Of a DNA stretch of 64,000 nt, positions 47,505 through 59,773 are shown piece by piece. The notes under the pieces are model-generated. The model saw nothing but the letters and a program-made list of their open reading frames with translations. It made no database searches and was not told the DNA's origin. The translations under genes and the position numbers were made by a program. Position 1 is the stretch's first letter. Each line of letters opens with the position of its first letter. The stretch comes from Paramarasmius palmivorus (Eukaryota; Basidiomycota; Agaricomycetes; Agaricales; Marasmiaceae): contig JAYKXP010000047.1 in the NCBI GenBank assembly GCA_037176845.1, positions 124,001 to 188,000 on the forward strand, given 5' to 3'.

Positions 47505-49412
47505 ATGAACTCGCTCTACATCTCTCTCCTCCTCGCTAGATTTGGACTGGCTTTACGGGTCATGTCATACGAACCCTTGCGAGAGTATGCTGGAAAGGAT
47601 TTCTTCTCGGGCTGGGATATCAGTGGTGCGTTCTCATACTGAATTCATGCCATGCATCAACGGACACATTTGTTCTGCAGGAAGCAGCACCTCCACCATA
47701 CAACATTCCGGCACACAACACAACCTTACCTTCGTCAACCATTCAAACGGGCACGCTATCATCCGTGTCGAAAATACCACCAAAATCGATTCTGTTCACC
47801 ACAACTCTAGATCTGTGAGCGCATGTTGAGCTGCGCATCCGGGACCTAATCAGAGCTAACCCATTGCAGATCAAAATCACAACAACAGATACATACTCAA
47901 CCGGAAATCTGATCCTCATTGATGCTGTCCACGTACCCAGATTCGGACGGTCTGTGAGTACCGGTTCATTTGTCCTGATTTCCGCACCATCAACCTGATA
48001 TCTATATATACTCCTTATAGGTACAGCCTTCATTCAGTCTCGGTGAACTTGACCTTATGGGCGGGATCCAAAACCAATCCAACATGGCTCGCTTGCAGAC
48101 GGATGACGTCCAGCAGCCCCAACCTCAGTCTCCCAAATTTTTAAAAGGCTCTACGGCCTCTAATAGATGCGGGGAGCCGATTGAACGCGAAGCAGGAGAA
48201 GGAGATAGTGGCGTATTCGCTCTTCAGATTGACGTTGAAAGGGTGTCGATGTGGTTTTGGGGCGTGAGTTCTTTCGGTTTTTTATTGAGCGTCAACGCTA
48301 AGTACAAGTGTCACAGAGTCAAGATATCCCATTTTCTATATCTCAAGCCAAGTTTCGCGAGGGTATGAGCGTCGATATCTCAGATTGGCGAGGGCCCAGT
48401 GCTGTGTATCCCGCGGTTGGACATGGGCAGAAGTTGGCTCTGGGTGTTACCCTTTGCGGAGACCAGTGAGCATCTCTCGTCGCTCCCGGTGATCGATGAC
48501 CTGAACATTCCGTTGCTACAAGGGCTGGTGAACCCGAAGTGCACACCGAAACGTGCCTAGACCCCGGAGTTGGAGAATCCCAGTGCAATCATGATGTACG
48601 TTCCTGTTTCTCGCTCCCATGAATAACATGCTAATGGTTACCTTTCGACTCAGCCGAATAGCTTTACCTCTGCGTATTGGGAGATTTCGTACATCCGGAC
48701 TTTTACTCTCCACGCTGCGAGACGGAAGGCTGGACTGTTCGCAAGAGCAGAGTCGGGCACGAACACGACGAGCTCTGTCGACCTACTACCCTCTATTCAC
48801 CGATCTATAAATATAGGTCCCCCACATCCAACTCTTTTCAACCCTACTGTAGCCACGACTGCTACTTCACACTCGGATGGCCACCACGTCATCGCTGAGA
48901 CAAGACAAGGTACCGTTCCCATATTCAACCCTACCATAACATGGACGGACGATCAGCGCAGCACCCAAGCCGAATCCGCTCCTGTTACTTTCTCCATATT
49001 TAACCCCGTTATTACGGATACCCAGGTTGACACTGCTGTCAGTGTGACGACTTCTACCTCGGAGACAGGACATACTGAAACCGATACGGTGGACATTACT
49101 ACAGCTCCGACTTCATCCTCGGAGCCTACTGCTGAGGTTGCTTCAACTGTAGTTGATGTCACGCTTGCCAGTGGTAGTGTTAGGTCGGTTACACTCACTG
49201 TTGGCGAAGGAGGTGTAGGCGTTGTCGGGGCTACTACCACAGTTAATTCGGTCGGGTTTGGCGTGTCTGGTTCTACTTCTACCCAGACGGATGCGACACC
49301 ACCTTCCGGATCTACTGCTTCGTCGAACGCTGGTTCTGTGGCACGATTCGGTGTTGATCTTCTGGTCGTAGGATTCATTTTCAGTGTTTTTGCAGTAAAC
49401 TGCTGTGTTTAG
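47505..49412 (+). CDS. GH16-like (beta-glucanase fold) protein, catalytic motif altered, probable GPI anchor
   Basis: ATG 47505 gives a signal peptide (MNSLYISLLLARFGLALR) and then DFFSGWDIS, the usual start of basidiomycete GH16 proteins. Over short introns follow NLTFVN, HAIIRVENTT, IKITTTDTYSTGNLILIDAVHVP, and GELDLMGGI where active enzymes read GExDxxEG. The nucleophile Glu and the Asp are kept, but the acid/base Glu is Gly, and the Trp-rich stretch before the motif is shortened. Later pieces fit too: FALQIDVERVSMWFWG, GMSVDISDWRGPSAVYP, TLCGDQ and TSAYWEISYIRT. The tail is Ser/Thr-rich with a hydrophobic end (LLVVGFIFSVFAVNCCV), as for a GPI anchor. It is probably a cell-wall protein without normal activity, or a decaying gene; the joins around 48.4-48.7 kb are uncertain. 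Confidence 0.7.
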
Positions 49413-49739
49413 ATTAGTGCTCAAATTTCAAACTTAATATCGACCCCAGTTTACCTCAATTCTCTCGTCTTTCTGTGCCAGTCAATTCTATAACATCGAG
49501 TAGTGTTTGCTTCCGAACCGCCTTTCTCTCTAGTGTTGGTTTCATCTCAACGTTGGGCGCTCGAGTTTTTCTCGCAGTCTTCTCACTGCTTCGTGTGTCG
49601 CATTCATGGCCCTTACCGCTGGTTGCACGTTCCATCAGCGCGGAGACGCTGTGGTATACATGGGGTTCAAGCTTAGGCCACAGTAAAAAGACGCTTCGTA
49701 CACCACCGTGACCTTTCAACGTTCAACGTTCACCGATCC

Positions 49740-50034
49740 TTACTCGATCAGCTGACCGCCGAGTTTCGCGTGAGTGTGTGCTTTCAAGTTCTCAGAGCAC
49801 ACGCAACTTGTGAAGGAGAGCTAACATCCCTCATCTTAGATCGAAGGCTTATCCCGGCACTGCTATCATTGGAAGTGACCGTATATCGTGTGGCTGCAGG
49901 TACATCGGAGAAGACGCGAAAAGTCGAGGTCGGTGCAGGTACTACATCACAAGAGGACAATGGCTTTGTGTTGCCGGTAGACGACTCTCGGTGCCGCCAC
50001 AGTATGATATCATACATCCAGCTCCGCGAATTAA
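49740..50034. repeat. Kinase 3' flank duplicated at 55.2-55.5 kb
   Basis: This shares GTGCTTTC..TCTCAGAGCACAC, GCTAACATCCCTC, TTGGAAGTGAC, TACATCGGAGAAGA and CACAGTATGATA, in this order, with 55245-55500. The similarity runs up to the stop codons of K2 and K3, so the duplicated unit included the 3' flank. 49413-49739 shows nothing I can name. Confidence 0.8.
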
Positions 50035-52229
50035 TCATCCAGTACATTCAACTTCAACCCTTTCCAAAAACTCCAACGCTTCCCGATCCACCATACCTGT
50101 ACACTCTACATTCTTATGAAACTCTGTAAACAACCTATCATCCCAATCCCAATTCCCCGCAGCCGTAGCAGGCATAGGTAACCGACGAAGGATATCCTCT
50201 GCCGTAGGTCTCGCCATCGGATCCGAATTCCAACAATCGTTCATCAGTGTCCATGCCCATGACGCATCCGACTCCCCAGGAGGTCTCAAAGGCCTCTTTC
50301 CGCGTAAAACAGCTAAGAATACCATTCCGTCGTTTGATAAATGATGGAATGGGATGAGGTTGGTTGTGATCTAATCCCAGACTCAGAGTCATCATCATCG
50401 CGAGAGATTACAAAAAACAAACCAGGTAAAAAAGACATCCAACAGAGTATATATCACTCCATGTCGTCGAAGCTGAACGATCGCCGGTAACTTGAAGTAT
50501 CTCGGGTGCAGACCACCTAGTTGAACTCCCAACTGCGTGTGTAGCGGTTGATGTGAGTTTGTAGATGTAAGAGTCTGCGACGCGGGATAGGCCGATGTCT
50601 GTTATGCATGCTCGGTGTGAGGGTGTTATTAAGATATTGACCTGTAATCTGTCTGGTCACTGGGCAGAACGTCGTGATTCGTCGACGTACATACATCTTT
50701 GAGATCCCCATGAACGATTCCAAGCGCGTGGAGATGTGATACTCCATTTGCGATATCATGCATTAGTTGAACACGATCAATGGTTTCTGGTGGCTGAGTT
50801 TTATTATTAAGAAACTCGACGAGGTTACCGTTCTCCATCCAAGGAGAGACTAAGCATATACGTTGTGCGTTCTCGACTCGGAGATAATACAGTCCGAGAC
50901 ACGGTAAAATGTTTGGATGTCGGAGTTGGCGCCAGGTGATTGCTTCGCGGAGGTATTCCTGTTATATGTAAAAGTCAAGGTCTTTGTTATTGAGTACTGA
51001 GAGCGACGCACGCACGTTTAACAACCGTTTCATATCCGACATGAGGTGTATTTTCACCACCTTCAAACATACGAACTGATCCTCTCCGAGGCGGCCTTTC
51101 CAGATATCACCAAACCCACCACTAGCTTTTCCGAGTCCGCAACTGATGCCTTTGATCGTTAAACAAGTCGGGGAGATGCCGTTGCTCTCTGAAAGCCGGC
51201 GCATTGTGGTGCATATGGAGGTACGTAGGTGGTGTGTGATTCCTGGGGCATCGATGAGCTGATTGAGATTGAAGATCGAGTTAAATTATGACGCGAGATA
51301 GGAGTGCACCTGTTGTAACCAATCCAATAATGATTGAGCGAGTGTACCCTGTTGATCCAGTAGTAGTGTATCGTTTTGGAGAAGGAGATGGAGGATGTGT
51401 ATTTGGGATTCGTAGCTCATGGACTTGGAAGGTGCTTGCTCCTGGGCAGGAACAGCTGAAGGTTGGTGGTTAGTAGTAACATCGTCATCCGAGTCGTTCA
51501 CGGTAATGGTTTGGGAATCTCGATTCTCAGAGCTTTCAGAAATGGGGTTTTGTTGGTCGGTGTGAAAGTTTGAGTTTGCGTCGAGTGGAGACGAGTCACT
51601 GGCAGGTCCTCGACCTTGTTGATAGTCTTGGCACCGGAGTTCCTGTTTACGACGGAATTATTGAAGGATTCGTATTTAGAGAAACGATAGCGGATTTACC
51701 TCAACGGACATGGCTAGGTAAGCTGGCATCATTGATATAGTTTGATAATGAACAAACTGCGTCCCAAGTTTCCTTCCCTTTCGAGTCTTGATTTCGGGGT
51801 CACAATCTTTGTCGTATGTTGTTGCATATGGAGGGCTCAAACTTCCAGTAGTTACAGCAGGTTGATAGGTTGGTTTGCCTTCAAAGCCCGAGGTAGAGGT
51901 AGAATTCGGTGTCTCATCGCTGGAGCTTGAGGTAGACGTAGAGGCTGTTAGACCAAGTTGATAGTCTTGATACCGAAGTTCCTGGTTTACGACGGAGATT
52001 GAGATCTCGGAATGGATGTGTGTTTAGAAAAATGGGGATTCACCTCGAAAGACGTTTGTTGATACGCTGGCATGCATGATATGAATTGATATTGTAGGAG
52101 TGCATTGTTTGTGGGATCTTTCTCGAGCGTCACTGAATATGGAGGGCATGAACTTCCTTGGGGTGGTGGTTGCCATTTATACGCTGGCGAGTCTTTGAGG
52201 GTAGGACTAGGAGATTTATGCAGAAACAT
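50035..52229 (-). CDS. Kinase unit K2, GLEBS-like motifs fused to a TKL-type kinase
   Basis: ATG 52229 opens a module ending CPPYSVTLEKDP, YQFISCMPAY and TSFE at an intron. The next exon starts ELRYQDYQLG and ends YQTISMMPAYLAMSVE; the third starts ELRCQDYQQGRG. Joined, each gives Y/HQxIxxMPxY..xSxEELRxxDYQ, the Gle2/Rae1-binding (GLEBS) pattern of Nup98 and Nup116, here twice. A linker, a helical segment (LAQSLLDWLQQ) and the kinase follow: GGFGDIWKG, VCLKVVK, LVSPWMENGNLVEFL, IVHGDLKD, then TDIGLSR, TRWSAPEIL and DCWNSDPMARPTAEDIL. The DFG motif reads DIG (50591-50599), with its metal-binding Asp kept. Stop is at 50035. By family, kinases phosphorylate Ser/Thr or Tyr. Targeting to Gle2/Rae1 at the nuclear pore is inferred from the motif. 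Confidence 0.75.
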
Positions 52230-55229
52230 TATGGGGTGCTGAGAGGGAAAGGAAAGCGTGCAGACATGAGGTGAAAGGCAGGTTTTTGTGATAGTGTCAC
52301 AGCAACGTCAGAACGCATGTTGGATAGAAGATTGGAAGCAGGTTCATGATCGAAGAGAAAGAAGAAGCCGTAGACTTGAGGCGTGTCCCACGCTAGTACT
52401 ACTCGCGGTCAAAACCACTGTCCGTCGTTTTCATCGCACGAAAGCCAACTGCAATTCACACGTCCTTCATCGAATACTATACCCGATTCACTTTACCGAC
52501 AGTCCACCGTCGCTGGAGCCGCCCACAAACCCGATTGGCGAACGAACCCGGCATGGGTCGCAAGCCGCTCCACTCCTTTACCGACAGTCTACCGGATCTG
52601 TTAGAATGGCCCCACATACCTCCCTGGCATACATCTCTCCTTTTTATATCGCTTCCAAGGTTATAAACCACAACCCCTTTCTCTCTCGTCCACCGGACTG
52701 CTCGAACAAATCGTCCTTCTCCGCTTCGCACCTCCGCTCTGGGTTTAGAGATGGGTTAGTTTGGATGAAATGAGCGAGGGTATACGAGAAGAGAGACACG
52801 CTGGGGAACGTGGAACCTTACATAGCGCTTATTGCTCTCTTTCGTCCTGCGCTTGTCAGGATATCAGCTCCACACACATAACATTCCCGCTCCTTTCATG
52901 TCACCCCTTCGCCTTTCCATACGGTCACGGCCGACTCAAACTGCCCTCCATCCAACCGCTTCCTCATATTCTCCACACAACTCCGAAACAAACGAGATAC
53001 GAGAAAAGGAACGAGACGCCTCTACCACTCTACAAGAAGAATCGCGATATTATTTGAACTCCTGCTCCTTTTCCGTCAAACAGTGTATCCCCAATACCTC
53101 GGCTCTCAGGTTCTGGAAGGCGACGCACACAGATGCTTCAGAGAGATGTTTGGTACTCAACATACCGCTCCATCGCTTGCCCCTTGTCCTACATACATCA
53201 CCTCTTCTGTCCCATCTCTCCGCACCGTCAACACCACACCATTCTACTGCTCCCGCGGATCGTCTGTCAGAGCGGTCCCCTGCAACAGGCACATGTAAAC
53301 GACGGTTTGGCGTCTTGTTATCCGGTCGTCATCGCCTTTCGCCTGCTATCACACTATTTCCGTCGAACCAATAGGCTACGGGAGTATCAGAAACGTTGAA
53401 GCGACTCGCGAGGATACGATACACAACGGGCGCAGAATAAGGATTAGGAAGAAAGGCTCTATGGTGTATGAAGAACAAGAGGAATTACCACTCGACGCAG
53501 GATCTATCCTTTCTTACACGCTCCCCTACAACTCGTTCCCGGTATCACACCTGTCGTTGGGCACTCGCTACCGAACAAGACCCGAGAAGCAGCTTTCTGC
53601 TCCTGCTCCGCCGCCGTCGTTTTGACCTTCACCCGCAATGTGAGTTTGGGAAAGAGATCTACGCCGTGTTTGAAGAACAGGAAAGCAACCGCCGCTGTTA
53701 GGTCGTATCACTCCCCAGAAAGCCCTTCTTCATTCTTCGTTCCCACTCGCTACCTCCTTCCTGCCCGAACAAGACCCGAAAACAGCCTTCCCCAGCGCCG
53801 TCATCTTGACCTTCACTCGCACACACTCCTTCGTCGTCGGCCTCTTCTTTACCGTTGTCCGTCGAGTTGAACTGGGTATGGAGAAGGGGGATGAAGAGTA
53901 GAACCGTAACACGGCTATCTGGGTATCGACTACTCCTCGTTCTTCGGGCGTGTTGGGAATAGGGAACGACGAAGAAAACTGCATGGGATATGAAGAACAG
54001 CAAAAGCGACCACCCACATCAGCAGGGCCGTATCGATCGTCGAACCTATCCTTTCCTTTCCCAGATTCCCCAAACACCCTTCCTCGTTCTTCGTATCACA
54101 CCCACGGATACCCGAATATAGCCTTCTTTTATAAAGGTCCGCCATCTTCTCAAATCGTCTTATTGCACGCATGGGTTGGTCAGGTCGAAAATGGGCGTAC
54201 ACGAGGCTTATGTCACCCGACGGAAGGACGAGGAGAAGGGAAGAGTGCTCTTCGTATTCTCTCGGTCTTTCTGTCTCTTCATTTCGGGGATATAGGACAC
54301 GATGGGCGTGGATGCAGGGAATGGCCATTGGGAAAGAAGGCTATCTGCTAGTATAGTCTACGAAGAACAGGGAAAGCAACCGGCGACCATCATACGTATC
54401 CCTTCCTAATTCTAATTACCCCAACAAACCCTTCATTGCTCTTCGTTCCCGAGTTTTTGGGCAGTCATAACCTTCTCATTCCTTCTCCGTGGCACGGTTT
54501 TGGCTGCTAGGTTCCATGCCGAAGAAAAGCAGCTTCCTGCATCCTGCATCCTATACCCCTTCGTCGTCGGCTTCTCCTTTACCCTTGTCTGTCGGGTCGA
54601 TTTGGGTATGGAGTCTGTTGGGCGAGGGAAGATGAGGACGTCACTCTATGTCGTACACACGTCTTCCTGGTATGGACTACCTCTCGTTCCTTGGGCTACC
54701 GGAACAGTCCAACACCAGGGCACACTGCATTCCAAAGGCTACCGTCCTCGAGGAGAAGATAGACTGCAGGAGACGCCCGACCACACCATACAATTCCCCT
54801 TTCCGTTCACCACATGCTCCGGCGAGAGACGATGTATAGTGCGCCTACCCATTTCCTTCCGTCGTTTTTCATTGCAAGAAAGCCAACTCATCCCAAGCGA
54901 CGGCAGCTCCTTCACCAACCCAATTGGCGAACGAGGCATCACGCATCTCCTTTGGTGTTGGGCTCTCCTTTACACCGGGGCTCGCAATCTGACAGAAGCT
55001 GCCCTACATGATACATCCAACCGCTCCTTCACATTCTTCACACAACACCCAAACTCACTGTCCTGCGTTGCGAAAAGAGTGATATATGGGGGCAGAAGGA
55101 ACGAGATACACGGGGCTTCAGTGGAGATGACGGTCGCCCATCCTTTTCTCGCACTGTCAGCCTAACAGATACGGGATACGATCAGCTGTCCCTTTTGGTT
55201 TGGACGGGCATGCTACATAAACGCGGGTT
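52230..55229. repeat. Mosaic of diverged intergenic repeat blocks
   Basis: No gene is supported, although frames of 60-220 codons are open. The stretch is built of blocks that recur elsewhere in 40-64 kb. One near 52720-52830 (CACCTCCGCTCTGGGTTTAG, GAGGGTATACGAGAA) recurs near 63400-63480. GAACCAATAGGCTACGGG near 53365 recurs near 40635 and 58225. GTCGAGTTGAACTGGGTATGG near 53868 and GTCGATTTGGGTATGG near 54597 recur at 44208, 58610 (weaker) and 59348. CCCAATTGGCGAACGA near 54923 recurs near 57988 and 63945 (weaker). All copies keep + orientation. Confidence 0.7.
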
Positions 55230-55517
55230 CCAATCGCCATCGCGTGAGTCTGTGCTTTCTTCTCAGAGCACACACGAAAGCTAACATCCCTCGTTTCAGA
55301 TCGGCACTGATTGCTATCGTTGGAAGTGACATGTTGTTTGAGGTGACATATCGGTTGGGCCGTGACGCTGCAAGTACATCGGAGAAGAGGCGGAATTGGA
55401 GGGGTTGAAACGTCGGTGCAGGTGCCACATCACGAGATTGTGTTGCTGGTACGAAGAGACGATCGGTGCTCCCCACAGTATGATAAACACAGCTCCGTGA
55501 ATCGTTCTGGGTATTGA
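55230..55517. repeat. Kinase 3' flank duplicated at 49.7-50.0 kb
   Basis: See the entry at 49740-50034. This copy has small deletions relative to the other one. Confidence 0.75.
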
Positions 55518-57707
55518 TCATACAGTACTTTTGAGCCTTTCCAAAAACTCCAACGCTTCCCGATACACTGTACTCTCTACATTTTTTCGAAGCTCTATGA
55601 ATAACTTATTATCCCAATCCTCCGGCGGAGCCAAACCTGTAGCAGGCAACCGATGAAGTAATTCCTCTGCTGTAGGCCGCGACCTAGAATCTAAATTCCA
55701 ACAATCATTCATCAATACCCACAACTCATCCAATATAACACCATCCGGGGGTCTTGAGGGCCGCTTTCCTTGTATAACAGCTAACAACACCGCTGCCTCA
55801 TTTGAGAGATGATGAAATGGGACAAGGCCAGTGATAATCTATAATTTTCATCATCAGAACCATCATCATCATCGTCCTCGCGAGTACAGGTTACAAACCT
55901 CGTAGAAAAGGCATCCAACTGAGTAGATATCACTCCATGTCGTTGAAGGATCACCGGTAAGTATCTCGGGTGCGGACCATCTGGTTGTTCCAAATCCATA
56001 TGTGGTGGTGGATGTTAGCTTGAAGATCTGAGAGTCTGCAACGCGGGATAAACCAAAGTCTGCGATGCAAGCTCGATGTGATTGTGTGATTAAGATGTTG
56101 ACCTGTAATCTGCCTAGTCAGAGCCTACGTCAACCCCGGGGAGTCTCGTCAACATACACCTTTGAGATCCCCATGAACTATTCGAAGTGCGTGTAGATGT
56201 GATAGTCCACTTGTGATATCATGCATTAGTTGGATGTGGTTAATAGCTTCTGGTGGTTGATTTCGAAGAAATTCGACAAGGTTCCCGTTCTCCATCCAAG
56301 GAGAAACTAGGCATAGACGTTGTGTATCATCAAGATAATACAGCCCGAGACAGGGGAGGAGATTGGGATGTCTGAGTTGTCGCCATATAATCGCTTCGCG
56401 GAGGTATTCCTGTCATAAATGAGGTTAGTCTTCAAGTCTAAAAGCACTTGAACATGCACCGGCACCTTTAATAAACGTTTCATATCTGACATGAGGTACA
56501 CTTTCACCACTTTGAGGCAAACAAATTGATCCCCTCCGACTCCTCCGAGACGCCCTTTCCAGATATCACCAAACCCACCACCAGCAACTGGGTCTTGCCC
56601 GATTTTTGTTACGCCTCTGATTGTTAAGCAAGTTGGGAAAATACTGTTCCTTTTTGAAAGGCGGATCATTGTTGTGCATATGGAGGTACGTAGATGCTGT
56701 GAGACCCCTGGCGCGTCGATGAGCTGATTGAGGATGATTAACATGCGGGAATTGAGATGGGAATAGGTTTAGTGTACCTGTTGTAACCAATCCAATAATG
56801 ACTGAGCGAGTGTACCCTGTTGTTCTAGCAGTGTACGATATGCCGTCTCGTTTTGCAGAAGTAGCTGGAGGGTATGTATTTGGGCTTCATAGTTCATGGG
56901 GGCTGTTGTCCACGAAAATTGGTGGTTAGTAACACCTTCATCCGAGTCATTCCAAAGTTTGGGAATCATACCTTCAAAAGTTGGACCGGAAATGGACGAT
57001 GTCTGGTTGTTTCGTTGATTTGCGCCAAACGCAGATGTCTGCCTTGAACCAGAAGCGCCGCCTGTCTTAGCTGTTCCTCGACCCTGTTGGTAATCTTGAC
57101 ACCGGAGTTCCTGTTTTACGACGGAATTGCTGAGAAAGGATTCGGGTTTAGAGAAACGATGGCGGATTTACCTCGACGGACATTCCTTGATAAGCTGGCA
57201 TTGATGTTATGCCTTGATACTGGACAACTTTATTGTTTTGGGGGTCTTTGTCGAGTGTTATTGAATATGGAGGGTGTGAACTTCCAGTAGTCACAGCTTG
57301 AAGGCTACCCGTTGGATGAAGCTGAGGTTGTATGTCCTCAACCTTGGAGGCAAAAGTCGGCTTTTGATCACTAAACTTGGCGCCGCCTCGACTTGGATTA
57401 GCTGTTCTTTGACCAAGTTGAAGATGTTGGTAGTCTTGGTACCGAAGTTCCTGGAAACATGTATTGAAAAAGGATTCGTGTTTAGAGAGAGAGAGAGAGA
57501 AAATGGCGGATTCACCTCGAAAGACATTCTTGCATACGCTGGCATACATGATATGGATTGACACTCTAGAGATGCATTGTTTGCCGTGGGGTCTTTGTAG
57601 ATTGTTACGGAATATGGAGGGACTGAACTTCCTTGCAGTGGTCGCCAGTTGAAGTCCCGTTTCTCGGAGGTCAAACTTGTAGGATATTGAAAGCCAAACA
57701 ATGGCAT
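55518..57707 (-). CDS. Kinase unit K3, duplicated GLEBS-like motif fused to a TKL-type kinase
   Basis: Exons begin 57707-57516, 57450-57172 and 57110-56778, followed by four kinase exons, about 610 residues in all. Exon 1 ends VPPYSVTIYKDP, CQSISCMPAYARMSFE; exon 2 starts ELRYQDYQ and ends PPYSITLDKDP, VQYQGITSMPAYQGMSVE; exon 3 starts ELRCQDYQQGRGTA. Each junction rebuilds a GLEBS-like motif, with the intron at the same place (xSxE|ELR), so the motif was duplicated as an exon. The kinase keeps the main residues: GGGFGDIWKG, VCLKVVKV, LCLVSPWMENGNLVEFLR, HGDLKG, DFGLSR, TRWSAPEIL, SDIYSVGCLFYE and NDCWNLDSRSRPTAEELL. Stop is at 55518. It lacks a transmembrane segment. It should be catalytically competent, and its N-terminus could bind Gle2/Rae1; both are inferences. 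Confidence 0.8.
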
Positions 57708-59773
57708 TATGGGGCACTAGGAGGGAAAGGAGAAGGGGGTTGCTGGAGAAAGCGTGGAGACATGCGGTGAAAGACAGGTTCACATCCCAAATGCACATGC
57801 ATGATTGAATAGAAGATTTGGAAGGTTGATCAGATATACCTCGTGGAGTTTATTTCCATACACGGTCATCGGTTGACTCTCAACAGCGCCGATGCATCCT
57901 TCTTGTCGTTGGGCTTGATCCCTCTTCCTTCGGATACACGCCCTAACCTATACTTTAACACCCGAGTTGTTGGGCAGTAGCTCCTTCACCAACCCAATTG
58001 GTCAACGAAGCCCCGTGCCTGTTACTGTTTCTGGGCTCTCCTCGTTGAACTCCTGCTTCTTTTTTCGTCAACCAATCTATCCCTTTCTTCATCGTTCTCA
58101 ATATCCTTCCACACACGAGTTCAAGGATCTATCTCGTCCTACACACCACACCTCTTCTATCCTATCTCTCCACACCATCGACACCATTTGGGCGAGCGGT
58201 TCCTTGTAGAACCATTAACCATTTTCGTCGAACCAATAGGCTGCGGGAAGACCAGGGACGTTGAAGACTCGCTTCGCTTGCACACCTTTCGACATTTCCT
58301 TGCACTACGAAGAAACATAGGGCACAATGAACGTGGATGTGAATTTGGGAAAGAGAGTTACACGGTGTATGAAGAACAGGAACAGCAACCGCCGCCACTA
58401 GGCCGTATCATGATCAATACTTTCCTATTCCCGTCTTCATTCTTCGTTCCCGGTATCACACCCACTCGCTACCTCCTTCCTTCATCCAGCTGCTGGGTAG
58501 CATACCAAGCAAGACCCGAAAAGAAGCAAGAAGCTCCCTACATCATCCTTCTCCGGCGCCGTCTGCTTCACTCGCACTCCCTCGTCGTGTCCTTTTCCTT
58601 GATCGGTCGAGTCGATTTGAATACGGTTGAAGGAAGATGAAGAAGAGTAGCAATGCTGAAGAATGTCACTCGGCAATACTGTACACGCGTCTTTCCCAGT
58701 ATCGACTCTCCCAAATCCAGACGATAGCCTTCGTGCATAAAACTCTACCATCATCTCCTCGGCACCCAGCTATTGCCTCAGATCATTCCACTGCAAGCGA
58801 TGATTGGTATCGCTGACAATAGGCGTACACGAAACCTTGGCCATCCGACGGAAGCGCGAGGAGAAGGAAAGAACACTCTTCGTATTTCCTCGCGCTACCC
58901 GTGGTCTTTCCGTCTCTTCATTTCGGGGATATAGGACACGATGGGCGTGGAAGCGAGTTTGGGAATAGGGAACGACGAGGAAAGATACGTGGTATAAAGA
59001 CCAGGAAGCGACTACCTACCGTATCGATCGTCGAACCTATTCTTTTCCACTTTCCCCATACACCCTTCATCATCATCTATATCAGCCGGGTCGTTGGGCA
59101 CTCGCGAGTGGCATCCTTCCATTCCTTTGTCATCCAACACGCAAAGTTTTGGCTGTTGGGTTCCAGCGTGGATAGCGTGCCGAATAAGACCCGACGGCGA
59201 AAGGCAGCTTCCTGTCCTTCTCTAGCGCCGTCATCTTCACCTCTTCCTACGTTAAGCATCAGAGATCGGTTAACGCGCCCAATTTCCCGATCTCTCCAAC
59301 CCGCACCCACGCACCTTCGGCGTCTCTACTGCTCTTATCTGACGAGCCGATTTGGGTATGGAGTTCGCTCGTTGAAGGAAGATGAAGAGTAGAAACGTTC
59401 TATACTATACACACGCCTTTCCCCAGTATCGACTACTCGTGCCTCGAGCTACCAGAACGTTTGATTCTTCCTTCAAATCGTCACACTGCACGCGTGGGCT
59501 CAGAGGCTTAGAGCGAAGGATAAAGGGCGTGAAAGCTTGGCTTGGCTTTTTTCGCCAAGTACTCGGCAGAGGAATCGAGCTGTCATGTCGCCAACGAACA
59601 AATCCATCCCTTTCTCTCCCTCACTTACACCTTCGCTCTCGGTTTTTGAAGTTGGAATTGTGTTGTTTTGGATGCACTGGGCGAAGGTGTAGGCCTCCAC
59701 TCACACTTGGCGAAGGATACGAGTATCGGGCTCGTTACGGCCTTCCTTTTTCTTCTACCACGCCAGCTGGAAG
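57708..59773. repeat. Intergenic repeat blocks, relatives of 40.5-41.0, 44.1-44.6 and 53-54.5 kb
   Basis: No gene is supported. From about 58220 onward the order of motifs follows the block at 40.6-44.86 kb without its transposon. The empty insertion site is CGCGCCCAATTTCCCGATC near 59274-59292. The part at 58917-58955 (TCATTTCGGGGATATAGGACACGATGGGCG context) recurs near 54280-54310. Confidence 0.7.

Noticed and set aside
52288..55165. Several frames of 130-220 codons on both strands
   Set aside because: They fall in repeated intergenic blocks, change frame between copies, and show no conserved protein reading.
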